This document shows, one piece after another, positions 1-5,031 of a stretch of DNA of 5,031 nt. This stretch comes from an uncultured Clostridium sp. GTDB lineage: Bacteria > Bacillota > Clostridia > Lachnospirales > Lachnospiraceae. The notes under the pieces were generated by a model that saw only the letters and a program-made list of their open reading frames with translations, did no database searches and was not told where the DNA came from. The translations under genes were made by a program, and so were the position numbers. Each line of letters starts with the position of its first letter. Position 1 is the first letter of the stretch. The stretch spans positions 1 to 5,031 of the forward strand of contig CAUCIO010000160.1 in assembly GCA_958442925.1 (NCBI GenBank), read 5' to 3'.

Positions 1-85
1 CAAAAATAAGAAATTCCAGAAGGAGCAGCTCCAGAAGGACGGCTACACAGAGTTTAAGGAGTATTACCGGGAAGGGTTAAAATAG
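1..85 (+). CDS. 3' end of an unidentified gene (27 codons)
   Basis: An open frame enters from the left edge, with its first complete codon at base 2, and ends at TAG (83-85). The 27 visible residues are strongly charged and Lys/Glu rich, ending in 'FKEYYREGLK', which suggests a helical C-terminal tail. There is no recognisable motif, so I do not name the product. In many Firmicutes the gene directly before aspS is hisS, and the short 53-bp gap to aspS would fit co-transcription, but this tail is not diagnostic of HisRS. Frame use and the clean stop followed by a well-formed ribosome binding site for aspS support a real gene end. Identity is unknown. Confidence 0.55.
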   Translation, partial: KNKKFQKEQLQKDGYTEFKEYYREGLK

Positions 86-122
86 GTATTACCTGCCCCG
101 GATCTACATTTTTACAAAATTC

Positions 123-128
123 AGGAGG
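123..128 (+). promoter_or_regulatory. Ribosome binding site of aspS
   Basis: AGGAGG lies 10 bases before the ATG at 139. It favours that codon over the in-frame ATG at 151 (Met5), which would be 22 bases from the site. Confidence 0.8.
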
Positions 129-138
129 AAAATAAATC

Positions 139-1950
139 ATGGCAGAATCAATGCTGGGACTGAAGCGTTCCCACAGATGTACAGAACTGTCCACAGAACA
201 GATCGGTGAGAATGTCACCGTCATGGGATGGGTTCAGAAGAGCAGAAATAAAGGCGGAATCATTTTTGTGGATTTGAGAGATCGCTCCGGCCTGCTTCAG
301 ATTATCTTTGAGGAGGCAGACTGCGGTGAGGAGAGCTTTGCCAAGGCTGAAAAGCTTAGAAGCGAGTTTGTAATCGCAGTTACAGGAAAGGTGGAGGCCC
401 GTTCCGGCGCTGTCAATGAAAATTTAAAGACAGGAGCTATTGAGATCCGCGCTAATTCCCTGCGTATTCTTTCAGAGTCTGAGACTCCGCCGTTCCCAAT
501 TGAGGAGAACTCCAAGACAAAGGAGGAGCTGAGATTAAAATATCGTTACCTGGATTTGAGAAGACCGGATCTGCAGAGAAATCTGATGACCAGAAGCCGC
601 GTGACTACCCTTACCAGAAGCTTTTTGGCAGAGGAGGGGTTCTTAGAGATCGAGACTCCGACTCTCATTAAGAGCACACCAGAGGGCGCCAGAGACTACC
701 TTGTGCCAAGCCGTGTTCACCCAGGCAGCTTTTATGCCCTTCCCCAGTCCCCGCAGCTTTTTAAGCAGCTGTTAATGTGCTCTGGCTATGACCGCTACTT
801 CCAGATTGCCAGATGCTACAGAGACGAGGACCTGAGAGCAGACAGACAGCCTGAGTTTACACAGATTGATATGGAGCTTTCCTTTGTAGACGTAGACGAC
901 GTGCTGGATGTGAACGAGAGACTGTTAAAGAAGCTTTTTAAGGAGATCTGCAACTACGATTTACAGCTTCCGATCCAGAGAATGACATGGAGAGAGGCTA
1001 TGGATCGTTTTGGTTCCGACAAGCCGGATCTCCGCTTCGGAATGGAGCTTAAGAATGTATCTGAGACAGTAAAAGACTGCCAGTTTGTAGTATTTAAGGG
1101 CGCTCTGGAAAATGGCGGCTCTGTCAGAGGAATCAATGCAGAGGGACAGGCTGGAATGCCGAGAAAGAAAATCGACGCTCTGGTAGAGTATGCAAAGGGC
1201 TTCGGCGCTAAGGGACTGGCTTATCTGGCTGTCAATGAGGACGGCTCCTACAAGTCCTCTTTCGCTAAATTTATGACAGAGGAAGAGTTAAGCGCCCTTG
1301 TAAAGGCCATGGATGGAAAGCCAGGCGACCTGTTATTATTTGCCGCAGACAAGGACAAGGTTGTATTTGATGTGCTGGGCAATCTCCGTCTGGAGCTGGC
1401 AAGACAGCTTGACCTGTTAAAAAAGGATGACTTTAAGTTCCTCTGGGTGACAGAGTTCCCGTTATTAGAGTACTCTGAGGAGCAGGGACGTTTTGTAGCT
1501 ATGCACCACCCATTTACCATGCCGATGGAGGAGGATCTGGATCTGATCGATACCAATCCAGGCGCAGTCCGCGCAAAGGCATATGATATCGTATTAAACG
1601 GAACAGAGATGGGCGGAGGTTCCATCCGTATCCACCAGAGCGATATCCAATCTAAGATGTTCGAGGTACTGGGCTTCACAGAGGAGCAGGCAAAGGATCA
1701 GTTCGGCTTCTTGTTAGACGCCTTCAAATATGGTGTTCCGCCTCACGCAGGTCTTGCCTACGGTCTGGATCGTATGGTCATGCTGATGGTGGGAGCAGAT
1801 AGCATCCGCGATGTGATTGCATTCCCGAAGGTAAAGGATGCGTCCTGTCTGATGACAGAGGCTCCGTCTCCGGTAGACGCAAAGCAGTTAGAGGAGCTGG
1901 GAATCGAGGTTTCTGAGGAAGAGACACAGGAAGACAGCTCAGAAAAATAA
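139..1950 (+). CDS. aspS: Aspartyl-tRNA synthetase, bacterial type
   Basis: This cytoplasmic class II aminoacyl-tRNA synthetase joins L-aspartate to tRNA(Asp) using ATP. At 603 aa it is close to the usual bacterial length of about 590, and every landmark is present. The N-terminal OB-fold anticodon domain (about 1-110) has 'FVDLRDRSG', with Phe43 and Gln54 at the positions that read the anticodon in E. coli AspRS. Motif 1 lies near 165-180 and runs into 'STPEGARDYLVPSR'. Motif 2 (about 221-241) contains 'RDEDLRADRQPEFTQ'. The bacterial GAD insertion spans roughly 300-425. Further conserved blocks are 'MHHPFTMP' (455-462), 'EMGGGSIRIH' (490-499) and motif 3 'GLAYGLDRM' with Arg545. The last 14 or so residues form an acidic tail rich in Glu and Ser. 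The AGGAGG at 123-128 supports the ATG at 139. A perfect stem-loop follows 12 bases after the stop. No frameshift or missing catalytic block is seen. Whether it also charges tRNA(Asn) cannot be decided from this window. Confidence 0.98.
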   Translation: MAESMLGLKRSHRCTELSTEQIGENVTVMGWVQKSRNKGGIIFVDLRDRSGLLQIIFEEADCGEESFAKAEKLRSEFVIAVTGKVEARSGAVNENLKTGAIEIRANSLRILSESETPPFPIEENSKTKEELRLKYRYLDLRRPDLQRNLMTRSRVTTLTRSFLAEEGFLEIETPTLIKSTPEGARDYLVPSRVHPGSFYALPQSPQLFKQLLMCSGYDRYFQIARCYRDEDLRADRQPEFTQIDMELSFVDVDDVLDVNERLLKKLFKEICNYDLQLPIQRMTWREAMDRFGSDKPDLRFGMELKNVSETVKDCQFVVFKGALENGGSVRGINAEGQAGMPRKKIDALVEYAKGFGAKGLAYLAVNEDGSYKSSFAKFMTEEELSALVKAMDGKPGDLLLFAADKDKVVFDVLGNLRLELARQLDLLKKDDFKFLWVTEFPLLEYSEEQGRFVAMHHPFTMPMEEDLDLIDTNPGAVRAKAYDIVLNGTEMGGGSIRIHQSDIQSKMFEVLGFTEEQAKDQFGFLLDAFKYGVPPHAGLAYGLDRMVMLMVGADSIRDVIAFPKVKDASCLMTEAPSPVDAKQLEELGIEVSEEETQEDSSEK

Positions 1951-1962
1951 ATGAGAAACAGA

Positions 1963-1996
1963 GTAACAGTTCAGCCATGTGTGGCTGAACTGTTAC
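1963..1996 (+). terminator. Perfect 15-bp stem-loop after aspS, probable transcript end
   Basis: The arms GTAACAGTTCAGCCA (1963-1977) and TGGCTGAACTGTTAC (1982-1996) are exactly complementary, around the loop TGTG. It lies 12 bases after the aspS stop, where an intrinsic terminator is expected. The bases that follow on the + strand (AAAATAAAGG) are not a U-tract. On the - strand the hairpin is followed by a T-rich run (TCTGTTTCTCAT, then TTATTTTT), so termination would look better in that direction, yet no minus-strand gene is evident. It could instead be a 3'-end stabilising hairpin or a copy of a dispersed palindromic repeat. The inverted repeat is certain; its role is inferred. Confidence 0.6.
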
Positions 1997-2285
1997 AAAA
2001 TAAAGGAAAGAGCAGAAAGCTTTCACTTTATGTCTGCTTTCATTTCCATAAAAAACTTCAACAGACGGTTGAAATATCATCCGGATTGTGATAAGATAAA
2101 AATAGTTTCAGGAAACATTCTGATTTCCTATTCGTTCCGGTCTGTTCAGGCCGATATTCCAGGTGACGATAACAGCTTCCACACAGAAGATTCAGTATAT
2201 TTTAATTTAGCAGAATTTTGCAGTTTGCAGGAGAAATTTGCTCCCATTTTGCGCTTCTTAATATTCAATTGCCGACAGGTATTCT

Positions 2286-2312
2286 AAGACAAATCATTTG
2301 AGAAAATATAAT
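2286..2312 (+). promoter_or_regulatory. Possible sigma-A promoter for the surface-protein unit
   Basis: A perfect TATAAT (2307-2312) lies in an AT-rich stretch upstream of the exported-protein gene. The best -35 match is AAGACA (2286-2291), four of six to TTGACA, with a short 15-base spacer. A chance match in such AT-rich DNA is quite possible. Confidence 0.25.
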
Positions 2313-2330
2313 TTATCACAAGAGTTCAAA

Positions 2331-2348
2331 ATAATCAAATAATCAAAT
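2331..2348. repeat. Short AT-rich tandem repeat, 2.25 x 8 bp
   Basis: ATAATCAA occurs twice head to tail (2331-2338 and 2339-2346), followed by AT. It overlaps a weak palindrome, AAATAAT (2337-2343) with ATTATTT (2352-2358). It could be a regulator site or simple AT-rich sequence; nothing shows which. Confidence 0.35.
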
Positions 2349-2444
2349 GCAATTATTTTAATAACCAGTATTTACCAACAGAAAAGAACAGGGAAGGTTT
2401 GAACAAAAATCTGGAACAGGAGGACAGTACTTCAGGAAAACGGA

Positions 2445-2450
2445 AGGAGG
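2445..2450 (+). promoter_or_regulatory. Strong Shine-Dalgarno sequence upstream of the exported-protein gene
   Basis: AGGAGG lies 8 bases before a CTG at 2459 and 21 bases before the GTG at 2472 that opens the main frame. Its spacing suits the CTG, which is in a different frame (+2) from the downstream protein. It therefore argues for an undetected frame change or an unusual start rather than settling one. Confidence 0.45.
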
Positions 2451-2471
2451 AAACCAGTCTGAGAAAGGGGA

Positions 2472-4391
2472 GTGAGGGAAACGAATTTAATCTATGGGAG
2501 GACAGGGTTCAGAGAAGGGAGATTGAAGGCAGCCCTGGCTGTGTGTGTTTTCTGCTTTGCCGGAGGTACGGGAAAGGCGGAGATGAAAAGCTATGGAGAG
2601 CCGCTTAAGTGCTTTGAATGTGCTTTTGCCACTGCTTCCAATGCAGAGGAGAGGACGGAGACAGCAAACGGGCCGGAGAATCGTCAGCTGCAGAAATATT
2701 TTCAGACTGCCAGAGAGTATGAAAGCAAGATGACAGGAGAGGCCCCTGATACGATTCCAGACAGCCGATTTGTGATTACCGGGCAGGAGGAAAACGATAT
2801 CAGAGTTATAAGTGGGGCATCACAGATTCCAGATGGAGAGGAGAAAGTCTTTTATGTGATAGGCAAAAATTTTATTCCCAATGGAAAGGCTGTGGCAGAG
2901 TGGTTTGGTCCAGGGGCCGTGTATTCAAATTATCTGGAATCAGAGGAGAGAGAGGGAGAGGATATCTGGTATATTGCCAGGATGAGCGTCTGGAAAAACG
3001 GCAGCTTCGATGATTTAAAACACTGGGAAAAGGTGGAGGAAACTAAGGTTTCCTGTCTTGGAAAAGGATTGGCTCTGTATCGCTGTCAGGAGACGAAAGA
3101 GGAGAGAAAGATCATTACAGCGCCTTTGGGGCATTGCGATTCAGATGGGGATTCTCTTTGCGATCGGTGCAGAGAAAGAACCTTTGAGCAGAAGGAGGGA
3201 TCCCGGATTTGTGCAGTTTTGCGGGGACAGCAGGTGACATTTACGTGTATTGATGCAGACTATCAGAACAGCGCTCTGCCAGAAGGCGGGATGCTCTACC
3301 TGGCAGATCAGACGGTGAAGACAGAATCTTTTGGAGGATATGGTTCCTGTGTATATGGAGACAGCCAGATCAGGAAATATTTTCGCGATGGTTTTCAGAA
3401 TGGATGTTCATTGGGAGAAGCCTTAAAGGGAATTTCCATTCCAGGGTGCAGCGGAACCGACTATGCTATGAGCCTGTCAAAGGAAGAGTATGAGAAGTAC
3501 CGGGAGCAGATAAAAGGAGGAGGATTCTTTCTCAGAGATCACACAGACAGTCATGTTTGGGCTGCTGATGAAAAGGGCAACCTGCTGTCAGCAGATCCAG
3601 CTGATACAGCTTATGGCATACGCCCGGCCATTGTGCTGAAGAAGCCCTGGCCGGGAAAGGCAGAAAAAATTCACTGGGAGCTGGGAGATCTTCAGCAGAC
3701 AGAGATAGACGGGCAGAAGCTTCTGTTTCGGTGTATTGATCAAAATTATTCAGACAGTATGGAAAATCATGGACAGACAGCTTTATTTCTCTGCGAGACA
3801 GTCATTCCAGCTAATTATGGATCTGGATACGAACTCAGAGAGCAGGAAGATGGAAGCCACAGGTATGAGTTCTGCCCAGGTCCTGTGGTAAATTTTGGAG
3901 AAAGCAGCGATTATAAGTATTCTAGGATCAGAGAGTGGCTGGAGAAAGCAGGGGACAGTATTTTTCTGGCAGAACAGGTGCAGATTGGAACGGATACGGC
4001 ATTTACAGGAGAAACGCCGGAAGGAGAGTATTCCTCTTTTGATGAGACCAGCCTGAACGGCCATTACATTGGCGCTCAGTCGCTTTACGGAAAGCTGTTT
4101 TTGCTGTCTGTAGACGAAGCAGTGAAATACAGGGATTTTCTTTGGAGCTTTGAGGGAGCCCACAGGGAAAATCCCGAGACGCAGCTGTCGTCCTTTTCGA
4201 AAGGATACTGGCTCAGGAGTCCCATGGGAACAGGGGACGGCAGGGATACAGGGTATGTGTATGGAGTGGATTTAGAACAGGGACAGATTCGTCCGGAACG
4301 GATCCGCCCGAAAGAAGAAACTGGAGATGAGGAGCTGGAGGTGACGTCGTCTTTTGGCGTCAGACCGGCCTTTGTGATGCCGCAGGATTAA
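2472..4391 (+). CDS. Predicted exported protein with two DUF6273-like domains
   Basis: The frame encodes 639 aa from GTG 2472; the start is provisional because no ribosome binding site sits correctly before it. A positively charged stretch then a hydrophobic core 'AALAVCVFCFAGG' (20-32) and 'GKA' before Glu37 look like a signal peptide. Residues 37-215 match no family I recognise. Residues 220-233 carry 'DSDGDSLCDRC', with acidic residues at 223, 225, 227 and 231 spaced like a calcium-binding loop. Two diverged DUF6273-like copies follow: 252-389, with 'FTCIDADY', 'SQIRKYF', 'FFLRD' and 'YGIRPAIVL'; and 414-637, with 'FRCIDQNY', 'SRIREWL', 'LLSVDEA', 'YWLRSP' and 'FGVRPAF'. The WLRS...GVRPA signature is typical of DUF6273 domains in secreted proteins of gut Firmicutes, whose function is unknown. 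Fifteen cysteines remain after the signal region, many for an exported protein. The protein ends inside the second copy, with no sortase motif or membrane anchor. The next gene starts 19 bp later, so the two are probably co-transcribed. Role unknown; adhesion or ligand binding is a guess. Confidence 0.85.
   Translation: MRETNLIYGRTGFREGRLKAALAVCVFCFAGGTGKAEMKSYGEPLKCFECAFATASNAEERTETANGPENRQLQKYFQTAREYESKMTGEAPDTIPDSRFVITGQEENDIRVISGASQIPDGEEKVFYVIGKNFIPNGKAVAEWFGPGAVYSNYLESEEREGEDIWYIARMSVWKNGSFDDLKHWEKVEETKVSCLGKGLALYRCQETKEERKIITAPLGHCDSDGDSLCDRCRERTFEQKEGSRICAVLRGQQVTFTCIDADYQNSALPEGGMLYLADQTVKTESFGGYGSCVYGDSQIRKYFRDGFQNGCSLGEALKGISIPGCSGTDYAMSLSKEEYEKYREQIKGGGFFLRDHTDSHVWAADEKGNLLSADPADTAYGIRPAIVLKKPWPGKAEKIHWELGDLQQTEIDGQKLLFRCIDQNYSDSMENHGQTALFLCETVIPANYGSGYELREQEDGSHRYEFCPGPVVNFGESSDYKYSRIREWLEKAGDSIFLAEQVQIGTDTAFTGETPEGEYSSFDETSLNGHYIGAQSLYGKLFLLSVDEAVKYRDFLWSFEGAHRENPETQLSSFSKGYWLRSPMGTGDGRDTGYVYGVDLEQGQIRPERIRPKEETGDEELEVTSSFGVRPAFVMPQD
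2523..2579 (+). other. Signal-peptide core and predicted cleavage region
   Basis: These codons give residues 18-36 of the exported protein: one Lys, a 13-residue hydrophobic run and a polar region ending 'GKA', which would fit signal peptidase I cleavage before Glu37. The Cys at 25 is preceded by Val, so it is not a good lipobox. The 2523 codon is itself TTG and could be a start, but a purine-rich AAGGGAG lies only one base before it. Confidence 0.55.
3129..3170 (+). other. Asp-rich, Cys-containing loop 'GHCDSDGDSLCDRC'
   Basis: Residues 220-233 resemble the 'H-D-DGDG-CD-CG' motif seen repeatedly in extracellular clostridial proteins. Asp at loop positions 1, 3, 5 and 9 matches the calcium-binding pattern of dockerin and thrombospondin type 3 loops. 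It marks the boundary between the unidentified N-terminal part and the first DUF6273-like copy. Calcium binding is inferred from spacing only. Confidence 0.5.
3225..3638 (+). repeat. DUF6273-like domain, copy 1 (protein-level repeat)
   Basis: Residues 252-389 begin 'GQQVTFTCIDADYQNS' and end 'YGIRPAIVLKK'. They align in order with copy 2, including the shared 'GQ...F.CID..Y..S' opening and the 'S.IR' helix. The usual WLRS signature is degraded here to 'FFLRD', and the copy is about 85 residues shorter than copy 2. The nucleotide sequences have diverged, so this is an old duplication. Confidence 0.7.
3711..4382 (+). repeat. DUF6273-like domain, copy 2 (protein-level repeat)
   Basis: Residues 414-637 are the canonical copy: 'GQKLLFRCIDQNYSDS', 'SRIREWL', 'LFLLSVDEAVKY', 'GYWLRSP' and 'SSFGVRPAFVMP'. 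Compared with copy 1 it has extra sequence in the middle (about 450-475 and 505-535) and between WLRSP and GVRPA. The spacing of WLRS and GVRPA resembles the end of C-type-lectin-like folds; that resemblance is my inference. Confidence 0.75.
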
Positions 4392-4397
4392 AGGAAC

Positions 4398-4403
4398 AGG
4401 AGG
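4398..4403 (+). promoter_or_regulatory. Ribosome binding site fixing a TTG start at 4411
   Basis: AGGAGG sits 7 bases before TTG 4411, a near-ideal spacing. It lies in the 19-base gap after the preceding stop codon and selects the TTG over the in-frame ATGs at 4450 and 4453, which would cut into the signal peptide. Confidence 0.85.
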
Positions 4404-4410
4404 AGACAGA

Positions 4411-5031
4411 TTGAGAAAGAAGATATTATTAGGACGGACAGCCGCCTGGATGATGGCAGCTGCCATAGCAGCGGGAAATGCAGCTTTGCCGCAGGTGAGA
4501 GGAGCTGAAAGGCTGGAGAGCCAGGAAGAGCAGAATGTGTATAAAAACGGGAACGGACAGAAGCCAGAGGGAGCTGCCTGCAAGGCATCTCCATCAGAGC
4601 CGGAGGAAGAACAGCCAGAGGAAGAACAGCCAGAGCCGGAGGAAGAAAAACAAGAGCCAGAGGAAGAACTGGAAGAAGAGAGGGAGCCTGAGAAACTGGA
4701 GGAAGAGGAGGAGCCGGAAGAAGTTCCTGAGACGTTTAGCACGGCTACAGGAGACCTGTGGGAGGAGTGGCATGGTGCAAAGACAGACTGGGAGGGAGAA
4801 GGAAGCAGAAAGAATCCGTACCAGATTACAAATCTTTCCGAACTGATGGGGCTTTCCGAGGCAGTCGCCCAGGGAGAGTCATTTGACGGAAATTATTTTG
4901 AACTTCGAAATGATATCCATCTGGGAGATTTGGAGGCAAACCACGGTTCCTGGAATCCGATTGGATGGTTTCAGAATAAAACAGATCTGGGAGGCGAACC
5001 CCGCACAGCCTTTGAAGGAAACTTTGACGGC
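4411..5031 (+). CDS. Predicted surface protein: signal peptide, Glu/Pro tract, GLUG/beta-helix-like start (3' truncated)
   Basis: The frame opens at TTG 4411 behind AGGAGG and stays open to the window edge, giving 207 residues of a longer protein. Residues 1-32 form a signal peptide: 'MRKK', a hydrophobic stretch rich in Ala around 11-26, and likely cleavage between about 24 and 32. Residues 63-107 are an acidic tract with 28 Glu and 8 Pro of 45, probably an extended spacer holding the next domain away from the wall. From about 131, 'NPYQITNLSEL', 'YFELRNDIHL', 'WNPIG' and 'FEGNFDG' follow the usual order of GLUG-type or right-handed beta-helix repeats in large surface proteins of gut Firmicutes. 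Such proteins often continue with more repeats and a wall anchor, which cannot be seen here. The gene follows the DUF6273 protein by 19 bp, so the two probably share a transcript. Adhesion or surface-contact function is likely but unproven. Confidence 0.85.
   Translation, partial: MRKKILLGRTAAWMMAAAIAAGNAALPQVRGAERLESQEEQNVYKNGNGQKPEGAACKASPSEPEEEQPEEEQPEPEEEKQEPEEELEEEREPEKLEEEEEPEEVPETFSTATGDLWEEWHGAKTDWEGEGSRKNPYQITNLSELMGLSEAVAQGESFDGNYFELRNDIHLGDLEANHGSWNPIGWFQNKTDLGGEPRTAFEGNFDG
4597..4731 (+). repeat. Imperfect Glu/Pro-coding repeat tract
   Basis: This 135-bp purine-rich tract encodes residues 63-107 of the surface protein. GAGGAAGAACAGCCA occurs twice in tandem (4603-4617, 4618-4632), and GAGCCGGAGGAAGAA occurs at 4597-4611 and 4633-4647. 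Later units degrade into Glu runs with Leu, Arg and Lys. The near-identical first units suggest growth by slippage or unequal recombination, so tract length may vary between strains. Long open frames in other frames and on the opposite strand here are by-products of this composition. Confidence 0.8.
4801..5031 (+). other. Start of GLUG/beta-helix-like domain
   Basis: Residues 131-207 run 'GSRKNPYQITNLSELMGL', 'GNYFELRNDIHLGD', 'WNPIGW' and 'FEGNFDG'. The order of a G-x-x-x-NPYQI entry, a sequence on the 'FELRNDIHL' pattern, WxPIG and FxGxFDG is characteristic of the N-terminal turn of these repeat domains. The domain continues past the window. Confidence 0.7.

Larger units (their letters stand above)
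1997..2398. other. Intergenic region with no convincing gene
   Basis: This stretch separates aspS from the surface-protein genes. A + strand open frame covers it to 2287, but its listed start lies inside the hairpin, its internal ATG near 2030 has no well-placed ribosome binding site, and its product resembles no family I know. Small inverted repeats occur: TTCAAC/GTTGAA at 2057-2073 with a 5-base loop, and AGGAAA/TTTCCT at 2110-2129 with an 8-base loop. I could not match these to a known riboswitch. The right part (2281-2370) is very AT-rich, as expected near a promoter. It may be a long leader, or a decayed remnant. Confidence 0.5.

Noticed and set aside
1248..1679. A minus-strand open frame of 143 codons inside aspS
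   Set aside because: It lies entirely opposite a strongly conserved gene, has Ser-rich shadow composition, and shows no ribosome binding site.
1778..2080. A minus-strand open frame of 100 codons
   Set aside because: It overlaps the 3' end of aspS and crosses the hairpin. It has no family resemblance and is a shadow of the real coding frame.
1979..2287. A + strand open frame of 102 codons in the intergenic region
   Set aside because: Its listed start lies inside the aspS hairpin, no ribosome binding site fits its internal ATG near 2030, and the product has no recognisable family features. It could be a remnant but is not supported as a gene.
2399..2608. A + strand open frame of 69 codons starting at TTG 2399
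   Set aside because: It has no well-spaced ribosome binding site and overlaps the signal-peptide coding region of the exported protein in another frame. Only its segment from 2459 is considered, as a possible frameshifted start.
4272..4742. A minus-strand Ser-rich open frame of 156 codons
   Set aside because: The poly-Ser stretch is the antisense reading of the Glu-coding GAG/GAA tract; it spans the junction of two real + strand genes.
4535..4846. A + strand basic Lys/Arg-rich open frame
   Set aside because: It is the shifted reading of the Glu/Pro tract in the surface-protein gene, which has a good ribosome binding site and signal peptide.
1..5031. CRISPR array, tRNA or rRNA gene, insertion sequence, diversity-generating retroelement
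   Set aside because: No regularly spaced direct repeats, cloverleaf, transposase, reverse transcriptase or terminal inverted repeats were seen. The lectin-like signature alone does not imply a retroelement target.

Overview
The window looks like a Gram-positive gut clostridium, most likely Lachnospiraceae or a close relative. The grounds are a bacterial-type AspRS with Firmicutes-like sequence, strong AGGAGG ribosome binding sites, a TTG start codon, and secreted proteins of the DUF6273 and GLUG/beta-helix kinds that are common in those bacteria. The genus is an inference; no rRNA or other marker is present.

Layout. Bases 1-85 hold the last 27 codons of an unidentified gene. After a 53-bp gap comes aspS (139-1950), a complete and ordinary aspartyl-tRNA synthetase. 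Twelve bases past its stop lies a perfect 15-bp inverted repeat (1963-1996). It probably closes the housekeeping unit, although no U-tract follows it on the + strand. A stretch of about 400-500 bp (1997 to about 2471), AT-rich in its latter part, has no convincing gene and probably carries the promoter and leader of the next unit.

The second unit contains two genes on the same strand, 19 bp apart. The first (about 2472-4391) encodes a predicted exported protein with a 'DSDGDSLCDRC' loop and two diverged copies of a DUF6273-like domain. Its true start is uncertain. The second (4411 to beyond the window end) starts at TTG behind a strong ribosome binding site. It encodes a signal peptide, a 45-residue Glu/Pro tract and the start of a GLUG/beta-helix-like surface domain. 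It is cut off by the window edge.

The two accessory genes are probably co-transcribed and both products probably act at or outside the cell surface, possibly as adhesins or glycan/host-contact proteins. Nothing in the sequence fixes a biochemical function. The most notable points are the tandem DUF6273 architecture with many cysteines, the acidic linker, the ambiguous or possibly frameshifted 5' end of the first accessory gene, and the palindrome after aspS.
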